Of a stretch of 64,000 nt of DNA, positions 24,136 to 35,572 are shown in pieces. The stretch is from NCBI RefSeq assembly GCF_027887165.1, contig NC_077227.1, forward strand, positions 63,368,607-63,432,606, in the 5' to 3' direction. The first letter of the stretch is position 1; every line of letters starts with the position of its first letter. The notes below the pieces were generated by a model, which saw only the letters and a program-made list of their open reading frames with translations, searched no databases and was not told the origin of the DNA. A program made the position numbers and the translations under genes. The stretch is from Monodelphis domestica. Taxonomy: Eukaryota > Chordata > Mammalia > Didelphimorphia > Didelphidae.

Positions 24136-24328
24136 AATCTGTCCAGAAAGTCACAAATCCTGGTTATGAAGGTCATGGTAGAGCATCTTGTATTCATAGG
24201 ATGATGAGGGATTTGGATAACTGCCATTATTTAAGCTTACTATCTTAAGTACCTGCATATCTGTTTTTTTTTCTTGTTAAATTTTATTTTGTTTTCCTCC
24301 AATTACATGTAAACACCATTTCCAACAT

Positions 24329-24479
24329 CCAAGGCAGAAGAATGGTAAGGGCTAGGTAATGGGGGTTAAGTGATTTGCCCAGGGTCACATAGCTAGGAGG
24401 TATTTGAGGTCAGATTTGAACCTAGGACCTCCCATCTCTAGGACTGGCTCTCAATCCACTGAACTACCCAGCTTCCCCT
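24329..24479 (-). mobile_element. WSINE1-type SINE inside the HAL1-like element
   Basis: Minus-strand copy lacking part of its 3' end, flanked by exact CATTTCCAACAT at 24317-24328 and 24480-24491. It interrupts the 3' UTR of the HAL1-like element and so is younger than it. Confidence 0.93.
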
Positions 24480-25902
24480 CATTTCCAACATTTTTCAGAG
24501 AATATTGAGGTTGGATTATTCTCCCTCAATCCCCCTCCCCACTTCCATTGAGATGGCAAGCAATGCAATTATGTAAAACATTTTTCCATATTAATCCTTT
24601 TGTGGAAGGAAACTCAAGTAGAAAAAAAATTAAGAAAAAAAAGTGAAAAAAGTTTGCTTTGGTCTGGATTCAGACTGTCAGTTCTTTTTCTCTGGAAGCA
24701 GATCATATTTTTTATTATTCTTTTGGGGTAGTTTTGGATCATTGTATTGCTGAGAATTATTCACAACTGTTCATTGTAAAGTGTTCCTGTCACTACTCTA
24801 TGTTGTTCTCCTGGTTCTACTTATTTTACTCTGCTTCAGTTCATCCAAGTCTTTCCAGGTTTTTCTGAACTCCTCCTGCTTGTTATTTCTTACTTCATAA
24901 TAGTATTCCATTATAATCATATACGATAACTTACTCAGCCATTCCCCATTTGATGGGTATCCCCTCACTTCCCAAATCTTTGCCTCCCAATTCCCCTACC
25001 CCAACCCCAAAAGCTGTTTTAAATATTTTTGAACATGTATGTCCTTCCCTTTATGTATCTCTTTGGTATAAAAACCTAGTAAGGTTTTGCTGGGTCAAAT
25101 GGTATGTACTTGTTTTATAGCCATTTGGGCATAGGTCCAAATTGCTCTTCTGAATGACTGAATCAGTGCACAACTCCCCTAACAGTGCATTTGTGTCTCA
25201 ATTTTCCTATATTCCCTCCAAGTTGTGTCATTTTTCTTTTTTGTCATAATAGACAATCTGATAGATGTGGGGTGTTACCTCAGAGTTGTTTTAATTTTCT
25301 TCCTCTAATTAATAATAATTTAGAGTATTTTTGCATGACTATAGAGAGCTTTAATTGCTTTGAGAATTGCCTGTTCATATCTTTTGACCATTTATTGATT
25401 GGGGAATGATTTGTTTTCTTATATATTCAACTCATTTCCCCATTTATTTGAGAAATAAGACCTTTATTAGAGAGTCTAGTAAAAATTTTTGCACCATTAT
25501 GATTACTGTGTATTATTCTATATCCTATTTGTCTTTCACTAATGAGGAATTTTTGAAAGTCCTCTATTTCATTGAATACTCACTTTTTTTTCCTAGAAGG
25601 ATTATGCTCAGTTTTGCTGGGCAAGTAATTCTTGGTTGAAGTCCTAGCTCCTTTGCCCTCTGGAATATTATATTACAGGCCTTTAATGTAGAAGCTACTA
25701 AGTCATGTGTTATTCTGACTGTAGATCCATAATATTTGATTTTGGCTATTTGCAATATTTTCTACTTGATTTGGGAGATTTGGAATTTGTCTAAAATATT
25801 CTTGGGAGTTATCCTTTTGGGATATCTTGTAGGAGTTGATTTGTGAATTCTAAATTTCTGTTTTGTTCTCAGGTTCTAGAATATCAGGGCAGCATTTCCT
25901 TT

Positions 25903-26088
25903 TTTTTTTAAACCCTTACCTTCCATCTTGGAGTCAATAATGCAGAAGAGTGGTAAGGGCTAGGCAATTGGAATTAAGTGACTTGCCCAGGGTCACACAG
26001 CTGGGAAGTGTCTGAGGCCAATTTTGAACCTAGGACCTCCCGTCTCTAGGCCTGGCTCTCAATTCACTGAGCTACCCAGCTGCCCCCT
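25903..26088 (-). mobile_element. WSINE1-type SINE inside the HAL1-like element
   Basis: Minus-strand copy with a small internal deletion near its 3' end. Exact flanks AGCATTTCCTTT at 25891-25902 and 26089-26100. Confidence 0.93.
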
Positions 26089-28164
26089 AGCATTTCCTTT
26101 CTTGAAAGATGTCTAAGCTCTTTTTTTTTTTATCTTGACTTTCTGGTAGTACAATAATTCTTATATTATCTCTCCTGGATTTCTTTTCTTGGTCATTTTT
26201 TTTCCACTGAGATTTGTCATATTTTTTCCTACTTTTTCATTCTTTTGACTTTGTTTCTTAATGTCTCATTGAGTCAATAGCTTCCACTTGCCCAGTTCAA
26301 ATTTTTAAGACATGATTTTTTTTTTGAGTGAGCTTTTGTATCTTTTTCCATTTGGTCAATTCTACTTCATAAAAAAGTTCTTTTCCTCAGTGAATCTTTG
26401 TACCCCTTTTCCATAGAGCCAATTCTGCTTTTCAGGAACTTTTCCGTCTATAGTGGATTTTCATATATCTTTTTCCACTTGGCCATTTCTCCTTTTTAAG
26501 GAATTCTCTTCATTGTATTTTTTGTGCCTCTTACCAATTGGCCTATTCTGTTTTTTAAGATAGTTATTTCTTCAGGATTTTTTTGTATCTCCTTTACCAA
26601 GCTGTTGACTCTTTTTTCTTGATTTTCTCATTTTCTAATTTCTTTCCCAATTTTTCTTTTATTTGATTTTTAAAGTCCCTTTTTAGCTCTTCCATTAATT
26701 CTTTTTGGACTTGAGAAAAAGTAATATTTTTCTTGGAGTCTTTGGATGCAGCAGTATTTACTTTGTTATCTTCTTCTGAGTTTGTGTTTTGGCCTTTGCT
26801 GTCACCAGAATAACTTTATATGTTGTTTCTTTTTTTTGGGGGGGGGGTATTGCTTATTTTCCTGCCTTTTTCTTTTCTTTTAATTTAAATAACTATTAAA
26901 GTTGGGCTCTTTAACTGTAGTGAAGGGAGCACTGTTCCAAGCTTCAGGTTTTTTGTGAAGCTGCCTTTGGAACTGGCTCTGGGGATCTATCAGCTTTCAG
27001 TTCTTCGAAGGTGGTATGATGTAAGGAGAAGTGTGTTTAATACTGTCCCAGCTTGTGGGTAGCTCCAAACACTTTTTTCCTTTTTGAAACTGTGACCAGG
27101 GTTTCTTTCTCCCCTGTGTCTACAAGTGCTGGCGTCTGCTAATTCTCCTTCTCACACTGAGATCTCGGCCCCCTGGACTGCAACCTGGTTCTGGTGTATG
27201 GGCAGTGTGACAAGAGTCTTGTGCCCAGACCTGGCAAAGGGACCCCTGTAATCTCTTTCTGAACAGTTGACAGAATCCCCTTACTGTCAGTGGCTGAGAG
27301 CTCTGGAAACCTTTGCTGCTGCTTCAGCTGTGCCCAAGGCCAGTTAGTTGCCTGGGTGAGACCTAGCATGGCTCACTGAGCTCTGCCTCCACCCCAGGGC
27401 GCTAGATCCCTGATGCTGGCCTTCTGAGTTATTTTAGGCTGAAAAGTCATTTCACCTTTTCTCTTTGTGGGTTATGCTGTTCTACAGTTCATTTTGAATG
27501 GCTCTATCATAGTTTTTTGGAGGATAATTTGGTAGAGATCAGAAGGGGCCCTGTATCTTCTCCACTGTCTTAGCTCTTCCCCCCATGTGTCTATATTTTA
27601 TGTTTTTATCTTATATTGATTATTGCAGGCAGAAGTTAAAAGAATTGTGCAATATTATTTTAATTTTCTGAGAACAGTTACAATGACTGTCTTCCTTCCT
27701 TCTTCCCTTCCCTCCCTCCTTCCCTCTTGCTTTCCTTGCCTCCCAATATTAGTGGTTAAACTGAACCAAACAAAAGATGGTAAAGATGTGGCACATGGTA
27801 ATAATTGCAGTGGAGTGTAATATTAGGAAATGGGTGGAGGAAACTAACTGGTATTCATCAAGGTGAAATAGACTAACCGTCCCAAATTATTGTAGCCAGT
27901 CAGGTGTGATTGGAGTTCAGCATACAAGCAATTGCTTAATATCTGTCAAAAATTAATTTACTAAGGGATCTTGGTCTAGTACCTTTCTATAAAAGCATCA
28001 CTATGGTTGGCTGGCAAATATTAATAGAAACTAAGCATTAACTTCCTGAGAAGTTGATGTTATGTGAGATTGAAGAGGAACCAGGCTTCTCATTTCCTTC
28101 TCAGAAATAACAAAGAAGAGGCAAACAACAACCAATATTAAAACTTACTAAAAAAAAAGAAAGT

Positions 28165-28262
28165 AAGGCAAAAGAGTACTTGTTTTTTTTAATAAGATTT
28201 TTTATAAGGTTTTTTTTTATAAAAAAATTTATATTTTTTTATAAGATTTAAAAAAATCTTAT
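28165..28262. repeat. AT-rich inverted repeat cluster
   Basis: A perfect hairpin with arms ATAAGATTT and AAATCTTAT and a four-base loop at about 28241-28262, preceded by degenerate further copies of ATAAGATTT. Could extrude as a cruciform; function unknown. Confidence 0.7.
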
Positions 28263-28279
28263 GGAATATATGAAACATA

Positions 28280-28720
28280 GACCAAAGCACTTAGGAAGAA
28301 AAACGGTATAAGGTATCCTGAGATGTCTTGCAATAAATAAATGACATAAAAAAAATTAAGGATAGTTTAACACTGACAGAACTAGGCCAAGAGGAAATAA
28401 GTAATGAATTTAAAATTATCAGGAAGAATTAAAAAGCCAGAAATGAAAGATATTAAGAAATATTGAGAAGGAATATTAGGGAAAATGACAAATATGGGGA
28501 CTGTTATTAGACCTGAAGATATCAAGAAATCAGTAACAGAGTTAGTTAGGAAGTGGAAAAAAAACAAGATTAGAAAATAACTCATATAGAAATTTTAAAA
28601 GCACTTCTTGCAATCAAATACCAGATCTGGAGGAAAGGCCAAGATAGCAAATACAATATTAGAGCTCTTCTAGAATATTTAGAAAATTCTTGACACTCTT
28701 ATTCATGAAAACATCAAAAC
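28280..28720 (+). mobile_element. Possible old LINE ORF1 remnant
   Basis: A-rich, lysine/glutamate-coding sequence in the manner of L1/HAL1 ORF1, full of stops. Assignment rests on composition only. Confidence 0.3.
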
Positions 28721-28839
28721 TTTTTTTTTCTTTTTAAAGTAGACTGTTTATAAGTAGAAAGAAATCAGACTTGTTGATTTTTATTGGGGGCTTGCAAAGT
28801 ATGCTATATAAATTATGTTTTTGGTTGTTAGAAGAGACC

Positions 28840-28985
28840 TGTGAGAGAGCTTTCTCAGCTATTTATTATAATCCACATATTCAGAGAAGCTAAATAAGTG
28901 ACTTACTTGTAGACATGAGTGTTAAGATACTAGATCTGAATGTAGGTCTTTCTGCTATACTACACAGGCATTATGACCACAAAAA
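28840..28985 (-). mobile_element. MIR-type SINE fossil
   Basis: Minus-strand degenerate MIR/CORE-SINE (cagagaagctaaataagtga, later gaatgtaggtctttctgcta). Confidence 0.55.
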
Positions 28986-29351
28986 CATTGTAAATGTAAG
29001 AAAAGAACTCAAACCAAGGGATTCAGCCATAGTGCAGTAAATTTAGTAAAAAACAACTATTGGTTGAGATAAGTGTACATAAGACAAAGCTCCAATTGCT
29101 CCTATGGTATAATGGGGTGATGTAAGAATACTACACATCAATGTGAGCATTTCTTACAGCAGTTCAGGTTGCATCCTGGTCATACCTTTTCATCCTATAG
29201 AATTTTTATTCAGGTTATTACATAAATCTTCCATTTATAATTAGTTGTACTTCTTCAATATCAACACAACATTCAGGGTATTCTGTTACCCTTCACTCTA
29301 GCTAAAAGACAAAGTTACATCCTTTTCTGTCATACTTGTCTTTTGCCTTTT

Positions 29352-29538
29352 TTTAAACCCTTTTTTTCTTATCTTAATATCATTTATAAGAGAGAAATGC
29401 ATTAAGGGCTAGGCAGTTGGGGTTAAGTGACTTGCCCCAGGGTCACACAGCTAGGGAATGTTCTGAGGCCACATTTGAACTCAGCTCTTCCTGACTCCAG
29501 GCCTGACACTCTATCCACTGTGTTACCTACTTGCCTCT
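29352..29538 (-). mobile_element. Marsupial CORE-SINE (MAR1/WSINE1-related)
   Basis: Minus-strand copy with A-tail complement, CORE (gtgacttgccccagggtcac) and a head ending cactctatccactgtgttac. Confidence 0.85.
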
Positions 29539-29815
29539 ATACCCTTTATTTTTTACACAATTTTTCATTCATTCAATCATTGTTGGTAATCTGTTGTAGT
29601 GTAATTGTAGTCTCTTTTTCCCATTGGATCCCTTTTGGATTATCTGAAATTTCATTTCTAAGATTCTGAAGTTCTATGATTCTCAGTCACCTAGAATCAC
29701 TGCAACAAAATTGCTTTAAAAAAATATGGGCTTTTGTGGAATAGGTTGGGATCTTAGAAAATACTGCATAATTTCCTACCTTGCCCATCCTTCTATTTGA
29801 TTTTGAGCCTTACTA

Positions 29816-30117
29816 TGTAAAAATTAAAATTAATGTCAATAATAAAATATTATATTTTAGTAGATTTATTAAATGATCATTAAAAATCAAGGAATAAAGA
29901 GGATACAAAATAAAGACCATGTGCCCATGACTGGTTAGCCCATTTCAAAATCCCCACTCACTACCATCACCATGCTGACAGGAAGCCAAAGAGAGGGCGG
30001 GACCCTCCATGTCCTCGCCTAATATCCCCTGTCTACAGGTAGTACATAAGGACAGGAAGACAGTGGGCTCCCAGGAAATGTAGTTCCTTTTTAAGGTAAC
30101 AGATTTTCAGTTATACA
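29816..30117 (-). mobile_element. Solo LTR of an endogenous retrovirus, class I type
   Basis: A 302-base unit bounded by TG and CA, with the 4-base host duplication ACTA at 29812-29815 and 30118-30121. On the minus strand an AATAAA lies near its 3' end (29865-29870), which sets the orientation. A second copy of the same family is at 34761. The 4-base duplication fits gammaretrovirus-like elements. No internal viral region lies beside it. It is old, with roughly 70 percent identity by eye to the second copy. Confidence 0.75.
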
Positions 30118-30299
30118 ACTAAATCATCTTCAATCTGCAGTAGTTGTCCAATATATGTTTACTGATTGGATCAGCTTAAAGAGCTACACACCCAACTGTA
30201 TATCATAACTATACAATAACTCATTTTCATCCATATGCTTTTTCCAATGTCTTCTTAGTCCAATCTTTTTTTTTTTTAATTCTCATTGACCTAATTGAG

Positions 30300-31120
30300 A
30301 AGTCTCTAATTCAGACTTCAACTCACTGATAAGAGAGGTAAAAATCAAAACAATTGAAATTTTGCTTTACATTCAGCAAATTGGTGTAGGTGACAAATGA
30401 AGCAATGATCATCACTGGAAGGATGCAAAGATAGGCACATGAACACACTGGTGGACCTATGGATTGGTTCAGTTGTTCTGGAAAGCAATTTGGACTGATA
30501 AGAAAATGGTCAAGCCCCTTGACTCAGATTCCCATGTCTAAGTATATACCCAGAAGAGATAAAAGACAGAAAGAATGGTCTCATATCCAGTATCCAGAGC
30601 AGCCTTGTTTTACCAGTAGCAGAAAAAAAAAGTAGAAGCCCTTTTTTGAGAGAGCTAACCAAATTGTAAAAGAATGTTGCTGCATTTAAGGAATGAGGGA
30701 TAGTTGATAGAATTCATAGATGAAAAGTAAGAACCAAGAAAACATCTATAATGATTGCAAAATAAATGTACAACATAGGGGTAACTAAATAGCAATGGAA
30801 ATGAAAAGAAACAAAATAATATGCAGGTACCTAATGACTTCAATAATGTATACAGAACAAATAAATAAAAAACACTCCCAAGCCCTGTAGTTATAATAAC
30901 TAAACTTTTCCCAGAAGAAGAGTTTTTTAAAAATGAACAGCCTTTGTGGAGCTGGGAAACTATTTGTATGGAACATTGTATATGCTGACAGACTTGATGA
31001 GTTTTGCTGAGCTTTTTTTTTTCTTTTAAAATATTTATGCTGTTTAGGTGGGGAATATATGACATATATTTGGAAATGAAGGTGATAGGGAAAACAATTA
31101 AAAAATTAAAGACAAATGTT
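30300..31120 (+). mobile_element. Old L1 3' fragment
   Basis: Plus-strand degenerate match to the L1 ORF2 C-terminal region and 3' UTR: gtaaaaatcaaaacaattga, aaattggtgtaggtgacaaa, gttctggaaagcaatttgga and tatacccagaagagataaaa occur in the expected order. Heavily diverged. Confidence 0.65.
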
Positions 31121-33081
31121 TAAAAAGTTTTTTAAAGGAGAGAAGCAAAAGCCTTTTAATATTCAAAGACCATGGTACACAGTGTTTTTTGTTCTCAAAC
31201 CTGGTTCAAGAACAAAAAAGTATTGTGATTTCCCAGAGTAATTTAATATAGTACTCATGATATTCTTTTAGATTCATTCATTAAGTGCATACAATAACTA
31301 CAATGATCACTTTTGTTAAACACTGAAGATTGTAGTATATAATTATAGTCATTTAAATATAAAACAACTAATTGATGAAAATGAATAGGTAGTTATGATA
31401 TATGAAATGTTTACTTTTCTATTGGCTAATAATAAGTTCTGCATTCAATGTTAAATATTTGTAAAATTCATTTGCATTTATTGGTTCATTTTAAATAATG
31501 TTTATAAATAAATTATCTTTGGTAAGGAAATAATTTTTTTCTGATGTGATTATGTTTACTTCTACCACTGACATATCCAGCTACACTCTCACAAAAACTC
31601 TGTTAACCCATATCGCCTAAAAATTCATTGGAAAATCTGTTAGATAATACAGTAGCATCAGCAGAGTATAAGATTAAATTAGAAAACAATCTTAATTTTT
31701 CAATGAGAAGCAACATGGTTTTTTTTTCTTTTTTGCAGAAAATTAGTGATGGTCCATGATAGTTTCAAGATGACTAGTTATGTACCTGCCCAGAAATTAT
31801 GAACTTCAGACAGCCTGATATTTGCTCTGAAAGAACGAAAATGTTCCTAACATCTTGATCACTTGATTACATAGTTAATGAGGTATGATTACAGGGTTAC
31901 AGATGAGAATGAAGGAACTTTTCCAACATGTAGTATACATAATGCAAATGACATTATTTAAATGTGTCTGACAGTCCATGGGGAATCAGTTTGCACTCAT
32001 GTTGAACTTGGGGCAGTTTGTAAAGAATTTGATAACAGACTGAGAAATTGCAGGAACATGTTTTTAATAAGAAATGGCCAGAATTTCATATGATTTGCCG
32101 TATACACCCTAAAATTGTTGTGCACAATATCTTCATGGTTTTGAGTCACTGCAGGAGCAAATTTATAATGCTTTAAACCTGCATATTCCTGTTGTCACTG
32201 TGGAAAAGTATATTTGTTGATCTGACTTAATTGGTTCTTATGCCAAGCTTTTTACATGCCCATTTCCCCTTCCATTGTTTTTCTTTTAGTTTAGTGAGGT
32301 GTTATTACTAATGTAATGTTTTATCTTCATCTGAAATGTTTTGTGAATGACTTTCTGTTCTAGATTAATTGCTCACGGCTCTCTTTTTGACTAGAGAATA
32401 GGTATTTGTTGGATGAGAGTTTCTGGAGTCATTGAACCTCTTCTCTGTGTCAGCTGAGTCAAGTTTTTCTTAGAAATTGTGATCATCATAAGCAGTAGCA
32501 TTATTAGGAAGATGATCTCCAAATAAAACATATTGATCTCAGAGGAAAAATGGGTAGAAACAATATAAGTATCATAGATCTCCTAGAAGGATTTGACAAG
32601 AAAAAACTTAAAAACACCATTATGGAAGAAATAATAGAAGAAAACTGTTGAGAACTTATGAACACAAAGTATCAATCAAAATAATCCATGATAGTCTTTA
32701 GAAACAAACCTTATGCTACGTACTTCAAAATACATAATGACCAAATTAAATAATTCCAATAATAACAAATTCTGTAAGTAAACAGGAAAAAGACTTCCAA
32801 ATATAAAGGAAACGAAATTTCAAAGGATAAGATTATTTTGCACCCATGAGAAACCATAGGAGGGAATGGAATAATGTATTCTATTGAACGAAGGAACTTA
32901 ATATGCTATCCAACCTGCAAATTGAAGACTAACCATTAATGAAAAAAGATGGAAATTCACTAAAATTTTGTGAAAAATTTAAAATGGTTAAAAAACATTT
33001 GATAAAGAAAACCAGACCCAAACAAATAATTTGCTTCTCAAACACCCCAGATAAAAGAAATAGAAGACAAGCAAACAAATA

Positions 33082-33154
33082 CAGTATCCAAGAACATCAT
33101 CTGCTATAACAACAAAAAATATGCTTGATCTGAGCCAAAAGGCTGAGAAGCAGT
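33082..33154 (-). pseudogene. U2 snRNA 5'-end pseudogene fragment
   Basis: The minus strand from 33154 reads ACTGCTTCTCAGCCTTTTGG and then CTCAGATCAAG, close to the U2 start GCTTCTCGGCCTTTTGGCTA followed by AGATCAAG. 27 of the first 31 positions agree by my count. Similarity fades but continues to about 33082 (GATAC). It is a truncated dead copy with no promoter, and lies in LINE-like sequence. Confidence 0.72.
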
Positions 33155-34760
33155 AACAAAAATTAAATAATTTAGAATCTACTAAGACACTAACTCCTGC
33201 AGACTCTCAGGAAGAAGAAAGCCTATAGGAGAGTGAGTGAGGAAGCAAAGGGGAGAAAATTAAAAAGTGAAAAAGGAGAAACACTTTTTTTTTCATGGTG
33301 AGAAGGGATATCAATGATGAACGCTTCTATGGGAGAAGAGAAAGATTTTATATGAGTTATTATATGGACCACTCATCCTGACTCAGGAGAAAGATGCAGA
33401 AGCCTTAGGGGCAACTGATACCAAGCAGAGTAGGAAGGCATAGACTTAGGGAGGATTTTTTGAGGCAAATATGGGAAAATGACGAAAGGGAGAGTAAAGG
33501 TCCACAATAAACTACAAATTAAGGATATAGGAAAATTCCTACTACAGAGGGATATAATCTATCATCTCTAATAAATGATATGTCTAAGGGTAAGGCACAA
33601 AAGAAAAAAGGAACCAAGGGAACAAGAGGTCAGAGCAAAAAGTTTATAAGAGAGAATCTAAAATAAGTACCTCAAAAGTTTTTATTCCATGAGGAATAGA
33701 GGAAAAAAGGAACAATAAATATAAGGACTAGGAATAAAAAAATTAGAAAGGAAGATAAATAATGAGGAAAATGAAGGAAAGAAAAAAAAATTTCAAAACA
33801 GCACAGAAATTGAAATTTATAAAACTTAACAATAATGGAAGGGGAAGAGAAAATGGAATTCTACTTGAGTCAAGAGAGGAAGATTTAAATAACTAAATAA
33901 AAGCAAGGAGGATAAAGGTACTAAGAAGCAAAACTTAAAAACCAAGAAAAGTTAGTTTTGTAGTCTTGTGTTGAACTACAAGAAGATATTTCTAATAGCA
34001 TAATAATGTTAAGAGATCTAACAGATAAAAGAGAAAATGAATAACTGAAAAAAACCTAGAGAACAAGAGCTGAAAGACTTTTGGTGTCTTTTAAGTGGGA
34101 CTAATAAAGAATATATGTTTCTCAGCATAACATTGAAGGTTTACAAAAATTAATCAGCCATTAGGCTACAGAAAAATTGCAAACAAATGTAAAAGGCAGA
34201 TAGAGTAAGCATATTCTTGATAGAACATGTTAGGGACCTCAAACAAAAGACAGACATATAGAGAATTAACAGTGAAATCCTAAATAATGAGAGCATCAAA
34301 GAACAAACCAAAGAATAATTTCAAAGACAATTATAATGATGGAAACAATATAACCTCAATTTCCTGGATAGTAAAGATAAATACTAAATTAAATAGAAAC
34401 TAAAATATTCTTTAGGGAAAAGTCATATCCTTCTAAAATTGCCTTAATAAAATAGAGATTAATGAACTGAATGTTTATTTTAGAAAATTATAATGCCAAT
34501 AAACAAACCTGAAATAAGCACAAAAGAAGAGATATTAAGTAGAGAAGAAATAGATAAATTGGAAATAAAAATAACCAAGAGAAATAATAAAATTAAAAGC
34601 TTTGAAAAGACCTCTTAAATGGTTAGGACTTTAACCAATATGATTAGAGAGAAGATAACAGAATGAAATGAAAGAAATAGCAAATGAGAAGGTGAAGTCA
34701 CAAGCAAAAAGAAAAAGATAATACTGAAAAATGTAGATATATACTAGTGAAATTGAATAC

Positions 34761-35033
34761 TGTAAAAATTAAAATTAATATACAATAACTTCAAATATTA
34801 TATTTTATAAGATTTATTAATAATAACTAGAAGTAACAAAATAAAACCACATGCCCATGACTAATCTACCTGCTCAAACAGCCTGCTCCACCAATGTCCC
34901 AACCCAGGAAGAAAAAACAGTTAGTCATGGAAGACCACCCAATTTATCTCCTGTCTATGTCAGCATGTAATGACAGGAAGTCAGTGGGCTCCTGGGCAAT
35001 GTAGTTCAAAGGCACAATATTTCCAATTACACA
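34761..35033 (-). mobile_element. Solo LTR, same family as 29816-30117
   Basis: 273 bases with TG and CA ends, the same start (TGTAAAAATTAAAATTAAT) and a shared internal block cagtgggctcc near the right end. Near-match 4-base flanks ATAC (34757-34760) and GTAC (35034-35037). L1 sequence continues on both sides, so this is an independent solo LTR and not the partner of the copy at 29816. Confidence 0.7.
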
Positions 35034-35394
35034 GTACACAAAAGAAATGGAGGAATACTTTAAAAAAATATAACATCTAGGTTAGCAAAAGGCCAAATGG
35101 AAATCTTAATCCAATGTTAGAAGAGGAAATAGAATTGCAGTAGGGCCCTGTATCCATTGGTTCTGCATCTACTGTTTGTTACCCATAGTTAACCACAGAG
35201 AAAGAGTAAAAAAAGGAAACATTTGAAAAATTTCCAAAAATATAAAAGCAAACTTGTAAGTTTCAAACTGCCCACCAAATGAGTACAGACTGTAATGTGG
35301 CAAAGTTCACCAGCCCAGTACATGACTCATCTCCCATTGTTTCTGTGGAGGCAAAAGGTTGGAGATAGATGTTGTTTATCCTTCATTTTCTTTC

Positions 35395-35572
35395 TTTCTT
35401 TTTGGAAAACTTTTACCTTCCATCTTAGTATATTGTTTCCGAGACACAGGAGCACTAAGGGCTAGGCAAGGGTCGGGTAAATGACTTGCCCAGGATCACC
35501 TAGCCAGGAAGTATCTGAGTCTAGATTTGAACCCAGGACCTCCCATCTCTGGGTGTGGTTCTCAATCTACTG
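35395..35572 (-). mobile_element. WSINE1-type marsupial SINE
   Basis: Minus-strand, diverged full-length copy (aaatgacttgcccaggatca; tgaacccaggacctcccatc). Confidence 0.87.

Larger units (their letters stand above)
24263..27587 (-). mobile_element. HAL1-like L1 derivative, near full length
   Basis: Minus-strand LINE with an A-tail (T-run) at 24263. In element order: a 5' UTR (about 27587-26850), a lysine-rich coiled-coil ORF1 region (about 26850-26100), then an ORF1 C-terminal type stretch reading VRITHDLVASTLKAC and LQPRITCPAKLS (25755-25600). It passes directly to the ORF2 C-terminal remnant and 3' UTR shared with L1 (25440-24263). No reverse-transcriptase or endonuclease region lies between, and without its two SINEs it is about 3.0 kb. 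This is the half-L1 plan, which depends on L1 for movement. Many stops show that it is old. Confidence 0.75.
32520..35390 (+). mobile_element. Old L1-type LINE remnant, interrupted by a solo LTR
   Basis: A-rich plus-strand sequence. The part from about 34130 to 35130 follows the L1 ORF2 endonuclease-to-RT linker (gaaaaattgcaaacaaatgt, gcatcaaagaacaaacc, ataatgccaataaacaaacc). It resumes after the LTR with gaaatggaggaatactttaa. The earlier half is similar in composition but less certain, possibly ORF1 or another LINE. No open frame of useful length remains. Confidence 0.5.

Noticed and set aside
29816-35033. A provirus bounded by the two similar LTRs
   Set aside because: The first LTR has its own 4-base duplication, and what lies between is LINE sequence without retroviral parts.
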